Positions 54,659 to 63,285 of a stretch of 64,000 nucleotides of DNA are shown here, one piece after another; the stretch's first letter is position 1, and each line of letters opens with the position of its first letter. This stretch comes from Poriferisodalis sp026713105 (GTDB lineage Bacteria; Actinomycetota; Acidimicrobiia; Acidimicrobiales; Poriferisodalaceae): positions 868,001 to 932,000 of the forward strand of contig OZ220472.1 of assembly GCA_965115995.1 (NCBI GenBank), in the 5' to 3' direction. The notes below the pieces were generated by a model, which did not search any database, was not told where the DNA came from, and was given only the letters and a program-made list of their open reading frames with translations. The translations under genes were made by a program, and so were the position numbers.

Positions 54659-56980
54659 CTATGACGGGCGACCGGCGGCCGTGACCCGCAGCGTGGCCTC
54701 GACGAAGAGTTCGCGGCCGTTGCTTGGTGCCGTGCGTGTCTGGAAGTCGACGGTGATGGTGGCGTTTCGAGCGCCCGCCGCGGCAGCCTCGGCTCGGGCG
54801 GCTTCGGTTGCTTGCGCGGTCGCCCACTCGCGGGCTTCGGCGAGGCTGTGCCACACCGGTGGGTCGTCACCCCAGTGGGCCCGGTAGCTGCCACGGCGCG
54901 GCGCAGTCACTGTGATCTGTTTGGTGATACGGACCCGGGCCACGGCTGCACCGACTGCGTTGGCCACGCCGGCATGCGCCGGGACGATTGCGGTGGTGCC
55001 CAGCAGTGCTGCGATGAGCGGGGCATACGTGGTCGCCGGCGCCCCGATGGCGACGATGGGGACCGACACGCCGGCGTCGACCCGTGCCAGCAGAGCGCGA
55101 TCGGGCGGAGTCACTGTGGCATCCTCCGCGAGAGGAACGCCTGCAGACTCGCTGGATTCGAGCAAGCCCCACAGCGGCTCGGCCGCTGGCTCCCGGTCGA
55201 CACCGCCGGACACATCGGCACCATGTTCCAGTTCACGATGCCGGCGGTCCAGGGCTGCCCGTGCGAGCGGCCGCCTGGTCTCGCCCGGAGCGATTCCGTC
55301 CGCGCCGAGTGCCACGCCGAGCAGCGCTTCGGCGGCGCTGCGCAGCGCGATGTGCATCACGCGTCGAGAGAGATCTGCGGCGCCGGTGTCGACGTCGACG
55401 CCGTAGCGATCGCGCTGGCGGCTGAACAGCTCGGCACCCGCCCTGGCGGCCGCTTCATCCCCCACGGCTGCGGCGTCGATTAACCCGAGCACCACACAGG
55501 CGTCGGTCGGCGTCAGAGCCGCACGCCGCACCAGGCCGCTGCGTTCGAGCCGTTCGAGGGCTCCGCGCCAGCGAGCCGATCGCTTCAGGTCCTCGAGCGG
55601 CAATGCGCCGCCAGCGTTGTCGAGGAGATGCCTGATCTCGCCGTCGAGGCCGTTCTGGTTCGAGCGATTGGTGAGATGAGCATCGGGCGACGTGCTTGAC
55701 GCACGCAACAGCACTTGCCCGAACTCGGCAAGCGGTCGATCCGCCGCCAATTGGCGCCGCAGCATCGGCAGGACCACGTCGGGGTGTCGCTGCGCTGCCA
55801 CGCACAGCGGCACGACCCTGCGAGGTCCGACGGCAAGCTCGCCGCGGATTCCATCAGGCGGGATCCGGATCTCACTGTCACCGCCGAGTCCCACGGTCAC
55901 GGTCGGCAGCGCGGTCACCATCGTGGCATGACCGCCGACGGTCGCCGTGTCGGCGTCGCTGGTGCCATCCGCGGCAACGACAGCGCCGTCTCGGATCGCC
56001 GCGATGTCGGTGGTGGTGCCACCGATGTCGACGACCAGGACGCCGGCATCGAGCGCTCCTTGCCGCTGCGTCGAAGCGCTAGCGAGGTGGCGGGCACCGA
56101 TGACGCTGGCGGCAGGGCCCGACAGCACGGTCTCGATCGGGCGCTGGGTCACGAATTCCGCAGACACGAGTGAGCCGTCACCCCGGACCACCATCAGGCG
56201 GGCGTCGAGCTCCAAGGACTCCATGGCTGCCTGGATTGCGTCGGTGAAGCGAGCGGTGACCGAGATGAGCTGCGCGTTGAGCAGCGTCGTCACCGCTCGC
56301 CGAGGGCCGCCCAGCCGCGGCGACAGCTCGTGGCTGCAGGTCACGGGCTTGCCTGTGCGTTCGCGGATGGCATCCCGAGCCTCAAGTTCGTGGGCAGCGT
56401 TGCGGACGCTGAACTGCGCTGCAACGGCGTATGCCTCGACCGAATCATCGATGCGGTCGAGGGCGTGTGCGAGCTCGTCGAGGTCGAGCGGGACTCGCTC
56501 GTCGCCGTGAGCGCCGTGGCCGCCACCCACCATGACGACCGGAGCTGACGCGAGGCTGCCTGTCAGCCGATCACGACTGTCGCTGGCGAGCGAGGTCCCG
56601 GTCGGTGCGTTGGGCATCGCGCCAGCGCCCGCATGCAGCCCAACACGGGCCAGCGCCTCCGGTTCAAAGCCGATGGCCACCAGCCCGGCAGGTCTCCCCG
56701 CGCCCTCGACCAGCGCGTTAGTTGCGAGAGTCGTCGAGACCGCTACAAGCCCGATGTCGGCCGCGCTGGGGGAGTCGGCCGAGACTCGGTTGCCGCCCGC
56801 CAACACACTCGTCATCGCCTCGACCACGCAGCCGTAGAGGTCTTCGTGCCGCGTCGGTGTCTTGGCAGCGGCCATGACCTGATCGGAGTCGTGGTCGTAC
56901 ACGACGGCATCGGTGAACGTGCCGCCGGTGTCAATGCCTAGACAGAAGCGGCCTCGCGGCGTCCGGAGCGGCGCTGTCAC
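54659..56980 (-). CDS. Hydantoinase/oxoprolinase A-like protein
   Basis: A 773-residue protein of the HyuA/ROK-like ASKHA fold, ATP-dependent hydrolases of hydantoins, oxoproline or acetone-type carboxylases. Visible: N-terminal GIDTGGTFTDAVVYD, the middle SGPAASVIGARHLA, VVDIGGTTTDIAAI and late VPIVAIGAPATTYAPLIAALLG. It is longer than a typical HyuA (about 690) by a C-terminal part. No HyuB subunit is next to it, which is unusual. GTG start at 56980. It converges with the amidase after only 14 bp. Confidence 0.85.
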   Translation of the reverse strand: MTAPLRTPRGRFCLGIDTGGTFTDAVVYDHDSDQVMAAAKTPTRHEDLYGCVVEAMTSVLAGGNRVSADSPSAADIGLVAVSTTLATNALVEGAGRPAGLVAIGFEPEALARVGLHAGAGAMPNAPTGTSLASDSRDRLTGSLASAPVVMVGGGHGAHGDERVPLDLDELAHALDRIDDSVEAYAVAAQFSVRNAAHELEARDAIRERTGKPVTCSHELSPRLGGPRRAVTTLLNAQLISVTARFTDAIQAAMESLELDARLMVVRGDGSLVSAEFVTQRPIETVLSGPAASVIGARHLASASTQRQGALDAGVLVVDIGGTTTDIAAIRDGAVVAADGTSDADTATVGGHATMVTALPTVTVGLGGDSEIRIPPDGIRGELAVGPRRVVPLCVAAQRHPDVVLPMLRRQLAADRPLAEFGQVLLRASSTSPDAHLTNRSNQNGLDGEIRHLLDNAGGALPLEDLKRSARWRGALERLERSGLVRRAALTPTDACVVLGLIDAAAVGDEAAARAGAELFSRQRDRYGVDVDTGAADLSRRVMHIALRSAAEALLGVALGADGIAPGETRRPLARAALDRRHRELEHGADVSGGVDREPAAEPLWGLLESSESAGVPLAEDATVTPPDRALLARVDAGVSVPIVAIGAPATTYAPLIAALLGTTAIVPAHAGVANAVGAAVARVRITKQITVTAPRRGSYRAHWGDDPPVWHSLAEAREWATAQATEAARAEAAAAGARNATITVDFQTRTAPSNGRELFVEATLRVTAAGRPS

Positions 56981-57040
56981 CGCTGCAAGTGTGCCAGCGC
57001 TCCTCCCAAGACCGGCGAACGGAGCTCGTCTGCTTCATCC

Positions 57041-57616
57041 CTACGTCTGGGGCAAGGCTCCGACCCCTGGATGCGAAATGTCGATTTCGGATCCACAGTC
57101 GATGACTTCGACGGGAACGGGACCAAACCCACAACGGGCGCGATAGCCGGTGCTGCGAATGAGGTTGCGCAATTGGCTCGCCTGCTTGCCGACCGCTAGA
57201 CAAGCCCTTGGCGGTCGAGCCAGCCCGGTGTCGATGAACCTCTCGTGCAGCACCCTCAAACCCTGTTCGAGTTGCTCGCCAGCGTGGGGCCACTCGGCCA
57301 TGCCCCGTTTGAGCTCAACCACCACAGCGATATCCCGACCCTCGTCCGTCGCCAGAATGGCGAAGTCGCACATCTTCGAGTCCTGGTTGACTCGGCCGGT
57401 GGCCCGGTATGCGGCACCTTGGATGTCGAGCCGAAGCCGGGATTGACACGTACAGCCGCCCTGATCGGTGATCGTCACGCTGCAGTCACCATCGACGAGC
57501 GTTCCTGATGCGACCTGTTCGGCGCCGTCCCCAAGCAGCTCGATGCGTGCCATGCAGACGCCGCATGCCGCCTGTCCACAAGACGCTATGCCTTCACCAC
57601 AACTGTCGTCGGCCAT
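57041..57616 (-). CDS. Cys-rich protein with PD-(D/E)XK-like nuclease motif
   Basis: A 191-residue protein I do not recognise as a named family. The middle reads M-C-D84-FAIL, then 16 residues on, IAVVVE101-L-K103-RG, with hydrophobic strands around them, which matches the D-(x)n-E-x-K core of restriction-endonuclease-like nucleases. There are 11 Cys (6, 13, 18, 21, 45, 55, 57, 83, 139, 162, 174), several spaced as possible metal ligands. Its ATG directly follows the stop of the ATPase gene (TGAATG). It might be the effector of a two-gene system. Base composition looks less GC-rich than neighbours. Confidence 0.7.
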   Translation of the reverse strand: MADDSCGEGIASCGQAACGVCMARIELLGDGAEQVASGTLVDGDCSVTITDQGGCTCQSRLRLDIQGAAYRATGRVNQDSKMCDFAILATDEGRDIAVVVELKRGMAEWPHAGEQLEQGLRVLHERFIDTGLARPPRACLAVGKQASQLRNLIRSTGYRARCGFGPVPVEVIDCGSEIDISHPGVGALPQT

Positions 57617-59086
57617 TCAGTCGATGGCCGTGTCCAAGAGTGGGTTCGTAGTCTTCGTTGACTCGCCGTACAGCGCGTCCATCTCGTCGGTAAACGTGGC
57701 TTCGTCGATGCCGTCGACGGGATCGATGTCGATTGCCTCCCCGGTACACCAGCGCGACGACCGGCTGAACCGCATGGCCCGGACGCGGGATCGATCGATC
57801 GCCGGGCTCGTCGTATCGGAGGGCGGCGTCTCGAGCCTCGTGAGTTCGCTCGCTCGAATGTGATTGTTGAGTTGACCCACGAAGAAGTCGGAATGGGTTG
57901 TCAATATGACAGTCGCGTTCTCGAGAACGAGCTGTACAAGGAACGAGGCCATGCGTCGCTGCGCCGCAGGGTGCAGGTGGGCCTCGGGCTCGTCGATCGT
58001 CAGGCTGTCACCCGGTTCGAGATGGAACCGCAGCGCCAAGTGCAGTGCGGCGAGTTCGGAAAGCATGGCGGAGGCACGAGATATGGGGAATCGCCCCTCG
58101 GGGGTCGCAGCGACGATTGATTGCGTAGGGCTGTCGTGGTCTTCGATGTCGATACCTGCGCCGATGTCTTCCTCGAAGTCGTGAACGAATCGCGAGAACT
58201 TGGCCGATGACCTGCCATCTTTCTCGCTGTGCTTTGCAGACAGGAGAAGGGTGAGCAAGTCGGCTTCGGTCCCCGAGAGCAGGGATTTGTCGGCACGACG
58301 ATCATCGGCGCTCGCGAGGCTTCGAGCCGCAGCACCCGAAAGCAGGCGATAGTTCTGAACGATGCCGGATCGCTCCGATGGGAGATGGATGGCATCTCGG
58401 GGCCAGCCATCGAAGAGTGCTTCACGACCCTCCAAGAGAGCGAGTCGCCAACATGTATTTTCGAGATCTGCAACTGCTGAATCGACATCCTCCTTTTGCA
58501 TCGGCCACAAGCCGGTGGCGAATTCCACGTTTTCCTCGCCGAGCAGGTGGGCTAGCCAGCCAACCGAATCGGGCGTCGCGACGTGGACGGTGTCGGAATC
58601 GAATGGGATGCGGACTTCCCACTCGACTTCGGATTTCTTGCTTGAGTGTGCGATGCGGACGAACGAATCCGGAGCGGACCGACTCATCGTCCGACGCCGC
58701 AGTGAACTCGCCTCTGTGCCGTACGCGTACGCGATCGCGTCTCGCACCGCTGATCCGAAGCCCGTCAGAATCTTCCTGTTGACCGTGTTGATCCACCGTC
58801 GCGTTGCTGGATCGGGCTTCCATGTGATCCACTCGTCAGATGGGTTCTTGCTGCCCAGCGCCCGAATGAGGTTCTCAACCAGCGTGCCGAATGGCTTGGG
58901 GATGTTGCCGATTTCAGCGCGCCGAGGCAGCGGGTAGCTGTCTGAGGACGCCAGCGTGCGATGAAGCACCGTGCCGAAGAATGTCTTTCCCGTGTTGTTG
59001 TCGCCGACGAGCACGTTCAGATCGGATAGCTCGATTTCTGCCGACTTCAGAGGGCCAAGGTTGTGCACTTCGACCGCGATGCTCAT
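57617..59086 (-). CDS. AAA/ABC-type ATPase, OLD/PtuA-like
   Basis: A 489-residue SMC/ABC-type ATPase of the AAA_15/AAA_21 group seen in many phage-defence modules. It begins VEVHNLGPLKSAEIELSDLNVLVGDNNTGKTFF, with Walker A at 28-35 (GDNNTGKT). The late part has a signature-like SRASAMLSELAALHLAL, Walker B LTIDEPEAHLHP and the switch His TTHSDFF. The middle insertion is not recognisable. No TOPRIM follows, so it is not a full OLD nuclease. Composition is less GC-rich than the neighbours. Stop abuts the start of the nuclease-like gene. Confidence 0.88.
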   Translation of the reverse strand: MSIAVEVHNLGPLKSAEIELSDLNVLVGDNNTGKTFFGTVLHRTLASSDSYPLPRRAEIGNIPKPFGTLVENLIRALGSKNPSDEWITWKPDPATRRWINTVNRKILTGFGSAVRDAIAYAYGTEASSLRRRTMSRSAPDSFVRIAHSSKKSEVEWEVRIPFDSDTVHVATPDSVGWLAHLLGEENVEFATGLWPMQKEDVDSAVADLENTCWRLALLEGREALFDGWPRDAIHLPSERSGIVQNYRLLSGAAARSLASADDRRADKSLLSGTEADLLTLLLSAKHSEKDGRSSAKFSRFVHDFEEDIGAGIDIEDHDSPTQSIVAATPEGRFPISRASAMLSELAALHLALRFHLEPGDSLTIDEPEAHLHPAAQRRMASFLVQLVLENATVILTTHSDFFVGQLNNHIRASELTRLETPPSDTTSPAIDRSRVRAMRFSRSSRWCTGEAIDIDPVDGIDEATFTDEMDALYGESTKTTNPLLDTAID

Positions 59087-59315
59087 GAAATCAGGCTACC
59101 CACGGGCATCCCGACACCTTGGAGCGGCACTTGGGCGCATCTGCGCAGCGGATCGTTACGGCGTGACTGGCGGGACTGCTGCCGTGGCGACTTGCGGGTC
59201 GAGTGGACTCGAGCGCCCGCGTCGGTGAGACTGCACCGACGGCGCCCGCTGCACTCGCTGCGGTGCACCCGAGGCCGCCGGACCAACACGGATGCAGCCC
59301 CACAAGGAGGAACCG

Positions 59316-59723
59316 ATGGGCGTCAAGTCAGTCAACGAGATGGTCGCCGAGGCCAAGACTCGAATCGACAACATCTCGCCGGCGGAGGCGCACCGACGTG
59401 TCACCGAGCAAGGTGCGCTCATCATCGACATTCGAGACGTGCGCGAGCTTCAGCGGGACGGCGCCATTCCTGGTTCCATGCACACGCCGAGGGGCATGCT
59501 CGAGTTCTGGGTCTCGCCCGATTCGCCCTACACGAAAGAGGTCTTCACCGAGGATCGCGAGTTCATTCTGTGCTGCGCCGGAGGCGCCCGCTCGGCCCTG
59601 TCCGCCGACACGATGCAGGACATGGGCGTGCCCAAGGTCAGCCATGTAGAGACTGGATTCGGCGGCTGGCGGGCCGACGGCATGCCGGTCACCGACTACG
59701 ACGCATTCCGCTCCCAGCGCTGA
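59316..59723 (+). CDS. Rhodanese-like domain protein
   Basis: A 135-residue single-domain sulfurtransferase-like protein. The domain spans AHRRVTEQGALIIDIRDVRE to GFGGWRADGMPV. The active-site loop begins at C87 (LCCAGGARS), with R92 closing it; C86 is an extra neighbour Cys. It may transfer sulfur to cyanide, thiols or another acceptor. AAGGAGG 9 bp upstream points to ATG 59316 and not the in-frame ATG 59292. It is divergent from the ATPase gene and lies 45 bp before the dimethylformamidase-like gene. Confidence 0.9.
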   Translation: MGVKSVNEMVAEAKTRIDNISPAEAHRRVTEQGALIIDIRDVRELQRDGAIPGSMHTPRGMLEFWVSPDSPYTKEVFTEDREFILCCAGGARSALSADTMQDMGVPKVSHVETGFGGWRADGMPVTDYDAFRSQR

Positions 59724-59768
59724 GCCCAGCACGCGCCCGAGCACGCCAACTACGAGTAACCGGTCATC

Positions 59769-62372
59769 GTGACTGAGTCCACCGCGCCCGACGCCGATCC
59801 ATCCAAGCAGGTCACTGGCTACTGCGAGCCGTGGACCCTGCGTGCCGGCGAATCCATCCGGTTGATGGCATCGAGTCACCAGCCCGGTCCTGTGAACGTC
59901 GATATCACGCAGATCGTGTGCGGCGATCCGACGCGCTACGGCCCCGGTTTCGACGAGCGACCGGCCCCCGCAGCCGGCCACTGGTCGGCGACTCTCAACG
60001 AGCAGCCGCTCACGCCCGGTTCCTACGCAGTAGCCGACGTGAGTGCATTGCCGGCCGGCGGTCCACTCGTCGGATTCCGTCTCTGGGTGATGCCGACGAA
60101 CGTGACGGGGTGGCACCGCATCGCCACCCTCACGGCACCGGTGCCTGAATCGCTGAGGCACGTGCAGACTGAGTCCAGCGACCCCGATTACGACCTGAGG
60201 CTGGCGGTCCCGCCGGATCTCGGCCCCGTGGATGATCAGCCCGACGCACCGACGTCGTCGAGAGTTGATCTCGCGCTCGATCTTGTCGATGGGCACCTCA
60301 TGGCGCGCTATCCAGGAAGAGGTGTCTACCTAGGTCCGGGTGACTACGAATTGCGGCCGCTGACTGCGAATCGCTGGTACATGGTCGAAACGATGATCGA
60401 CGTGGCGGCTGACAAGATCTATCTGTTCGTCACGACTCCTCGCTCGAGTTCGCCCGGCCGCGATGCGCGAGAAAGTGCGCTCGTTGACTTGAGCGTCGAT
60501 GAACTCGAAGCGTTCACCTACTTCGAGGCAATGGGTCCGCCAGCCGATCTGCGCCGACCGGGAACGAGTGGCTCCCGCGACCAAAGCGACGATTTCGCTG
60601 GCGATCGGGACGACGACTGGCTCGCTTCCGACCTCGGTCATGGCAGGTGGTTGTACGACGACGTGCGCAAGGCCACCTCATGGGGCGGCTTCTCCAATTG
60701 GGACGAACTCCGCTCGAATCTGGAGGCCCGCGGCCGAGATCCGTGGCCTGGGACAATGTTCCGTTACCCGCCCAACCCTCTGTTGCTGCCGGAGCGCAGA
60801 TGGCCGGCCGAGATTGCACCGGCCGAGTTCTGGCTCGGAGCCGGTCCGGACGGTGAACGCTTTGATGGTCGGGTCGCGCGTCCAGTCGTAGTCAGTGGCG
60901 GCGTGTCCCATGGTTGGGAATTGGCTGACTGGATTGGCGACACCCTGGAGTCGCGCCATATCGGTATCTGGCCTCGTTTGAGCGACGACCCCGAAGTCGG
61001 CCAGCTGGTCCTGCACCAGTTGCCGACGCGAGCCATCACGGGGCCTGCATGGGACGGGTCGGCGCACCGTTGGGCGGACAACCCGGCGCACTTCGACGCG
61101 GTCCACTTCCATCACGACGATCTGTACGACGCGGGCTGGGACACCACCGTCACCGCGACGCTGCCGGATGATCTGCCGAGCGGGATCTACGCATTTCGGG
61201 TGCGCAGTGATGCCGGTGAGGACCGGGTGCCGTTCTTCGTGCGCCCTGGCAGTGGCGCACGCACCAACGACGTGGCGCTGCTGATGCCGACCGCCACCTA
61301 CATGGCCTATGCCAACCACCGGATGCTGTTCGAAGGCGCCGACTTCATCCCGACCAAGGCGCGCCTGCGGCCCGAGCACGCCTACATCCGTGACCATCCC
61401 GAACTTGGCCGCAGCCACTACGAGAAGCACCCGGATCGAAGCGGCGTGATGTTCAGCTCACGCCGCCGGCCCGTGCTGAACCTTCGGCCCGGTGCCGATG
61501 GCTGGAACTTCACTCCCGACACCGACATCAACGCCTTCCTCGAGCACCTTGAAATTGGCCACGACATCGTCACCGACGAGGACCTGCACGCAGACGGTGT
61601 CGAGGCGATCGCGCCCTACCGGGTGCTTGTGACCGGCAGCCATCCCGAGTACTGGTCCACCGCCATGCTGGACGCCCTGGCCGACTGGCAACGCAACGGC
61701 GGCCGGCTCATGTACCTGGGCGGCAACGGCTTCTACTGGAAGGTGGCATTCAGCGACGACTGGCCCGGCGCCATGGAGCTGCGCAGGGCCGAGGACGGCG
61801 TGCGGAACTGGCAGACCGGGCCGGGGGAGAGCTACCACGCCTGGGGCGGCGAGTACGGCGGCATGTGGCGGCGCCAAGGGCGGGCGCCCAACGAGATCTG
61901 CGGCATCGGTTTCGCTGCGCAGGGATTCGAGAAGGCCACCTACTTCGTCCGTGATCCCGGGGCCGACAGCTCGCGGGCTGCGTGGATACTCGACGGGGTG
62001 CCGGGGGAGCGCATCGGCACTTCTGGGTTGGGCGGCGGAGCTGCCGGCCAGGAGCTGGATCGCTACGACGTACGGCTGGGATCGCCACGCCACGCCGTCG
62101 TGCTGGCGTCTGCGACCACGTTCGGCCCCGACATGCTGCGGACAAAAGAAGAATTCGAGGGCTCGGTGGACTTCCCGACACCCGACCCCATGGTGCGCGC
62201 CGACGTGGTGTTCTACGAGACGCCAAATGGGGGAGCCGTCTTCTCGGTCGGCTCCATCTCGTGGTTCGGCGCGCTGGCCCGCGATGGCTACGACAACGAC
62301 ATCGCACGCATCACGGCCAACGTGGTGCGACGCTTCGCCGATCCTGAACCGTTCCCGCCACCCGCCGTTTGA
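59769..62372 (+). CDS. N,N-dimethylformamidase large-subunit-like protein
   Basis: An 867-residue protein with the layout of dimethylformamidase beta (large) subunits: an N-terminal beta domain (GYCEPWTLRAGESIRLMASS), a concanavalin-like middle domain (NRWYMVETMIDV), and a C-terminal amidotransferase-like domain with PTATYMAYANHRM, VTGSHPEYWSTAMLDAL, GGRLMYLGGNGFYW and VFYETPNGGAVFSVGS. The known enzyme holds mononuclear iron bound by Tyr and Glu; the Tyr and Glu in these blocks could be the ligands (inference). The normal small subunit is not visible nearby. GTG start. Related proteins of unknown substrate exist. Confidence 0.82.
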   Translation: MTESTAPDADPSKQVTGYCEPWTLRAGESIRLMASSHQPGPVNVDITQIVCGDPTRYGPGFDERPAPAAGHWSATLNEQPLTPGSYAVADVSALPAGGPLVGFRLWVMPTNVTGWHRIATLTAPVPESLRHVQTESSDPDYDLRLAVPPDLGPVDDQPDAPTSSRVDLALDLVDGHLMARYPGRGVYLGPGDYELRPLTANRWYMVETMIDVAADKIYLFVTTPRSSSPGRDARESALVDLSVDELEAFTYFEAMGPPADLRRPGTSGSRDQSDDFAGDRDDDWLASDLGHGRWLYDDVRKATSWGGFSNWDELRSNLEARGRDPWPGTMFRYPPNPLLLPERRWPAEIAPAEFWLGAGPDGERFDGRVARPVVVSGGVSHGWELADWIGDTLESRHIGIWPRLSDDPEVGQLVLHQLPTRAITGPAWDGSAHRWADNPAHFDAVHFHHDDLYDAGWDTTVTATLPDDLPSGIYAFRVRSDAGEDRVPFFVRPGSGARTNDVALLMPTATYMAYANHRMLFEGADFIPTKARLRPEHAYIRDHPELGRSHYEKHPDRSGVMFSSRRRPVLNLRPGADGWNFTPDTDINAFLEHLEIGHDIVTDEDLHADGVEAIAPYRVLVTGSHPEYWSTAMLDALADWQRNGGRLMYLGGNGFYWKVAFSDDWPGAMELRRAEDGVRNWQTGPGESYHAWGGEYGGMWRRQGRAPNEICGIGFAAQGFEKATYFVRDPGADSSRAAWILDGVPGERIGTSGLGGGAAGQELDRYDVRLGSPRHAVVLASATTFGPDMLRTKEEFEGSVDFPTPDPMVRADVVFYETPNGGAVFSVGSISWFGALARDGYDNDIARITANVVRRFADPEPFPPPAV

Positions 62373-62399
62373 CGGCGTGAGGTCTGCGAAGCCAATCGG

Positions 62400-63074
62400 T
62401 CAGGCGTCTTTTTGTGCCTCGGAGATGAGCTCGCTCACCCGATTCGCCGTCGGGGCGTAGTCGGGGTCGACCTCGGGGCCCGGCACGAATTCGGGCACCT
62501 CGGCACGTTCGGGCCCTGACGGCGGTGCTGAACGCTTCGGCGAGGCCGCGGGCGCAGCCGGCTCTGCCGCCGACGCGGAGCTCGGCTCAGCAGCTGAACT
62601 CTCCGCGGCCGGTGCCGCAGTGCTCTCTGGGGCCGGTACTCCCGTTGCCTCGCGCGCAGACTTGGAGCGGGCCATTATCGCAGCGAGCCGGGGATCTGCT
62701 GTGCCGTCATCGCCAGCCGGCTCGGCAGGCGCGGCCGCCGCCGTTGCGGTGTCCTGTGCCGGGGGCTCGTCAGTGCTCGCTGCCGGCAGCCCGCGCGATT
62801 CAGCCGCTGCGGCACGGGCCTCGGCAAGACGTGCCCGTTCCTGGGCCGCTTCGATTTCGGCTCGTGCCCGCTGAGCCAAGAACTGCGGCCATTCATCCTC
62901 AGGTACGAGCTTGCTGTGGGCTACCGAGATGACCTCGACGTCGTTGTCGAAGCGCACGCGGTACCGCTTGATCGCGAAGCCGAGGCCTCGACCGCACTTT
63001 CCTGGCGTGCCTTCGGGGACGCCAGGGAGGTCTTCGTTGACTATGACTCGGGTGCCGCGCTTGTACTCGCTCAT
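62400..63074 (-). CDS. Protein with N-terminal SH3/KOW-like domain and Ala/Pro-rich tail
   Basis: A 224-residue protein, function unknown. Residues 1-60 form a small beta domain (RGTRVIVNEDLPGVPEGTPGKC, RVRFDNDVEVISVAHSKLV) like KOW or SH3 barrels that bind RNA or protein. A helical EIEAAQERARLAEARAAAAE stretch follows, then a long Ala/Pro/Ser/Glu low-complexity region. The end (ANRVSELISEAQKDA) may be a short conserved helix. It faces the dimethylformamidase-like gene and has no operon partner. Such tails often attach the protein to a larger assembly. Confidence 0.7.
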   Translation of the reverse strand: MSEYKRGTRVIVNEDLPGVPEGTPGKCGRGLGFAIKRYRVRFDNDVEVISVAHSKLVPEDEWPQFLAQRARAEIEAAQERARLAEARAAAAESRGLPAASTDEPPAQDTATAAAAPAEPAGDDGTADPRLAAIMARSKSAREATGVPAPESTAAPAAESSAAEPSSASAAEPAAPAASPKRSAPPSGPERAEVPEFVPGPEVDPDYAPTANRVSELISEAQKDA

Positions 63075-63285
63075 GACCCGGTTCCGCCGATGATCGCGCT
63101 CATCGTTGCGGGAGCGTACCGGCGAATGCGGTCAGCTTCACCGCAAGGGCGGCGAGTTGTCGATCTTCGGCTGCGAGACACGGTCTACGAGCCGTAGTGT
63201 CGCCGCGGCACGGGCTCAGCGAGTGCGCAGAACGCGCGCCCGCGCGGCCCCGATGCCGGACGAACAGTGAGTCGAAGGAGCGGTC

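Noticed and set aside
57617..59086. OLD-family nuclease (single protein)
   Set aside because: The C-terminus after TTHSDFF has no TOPRIM acidic motifs, so any nuclease activity must come from the neighbouring protein.
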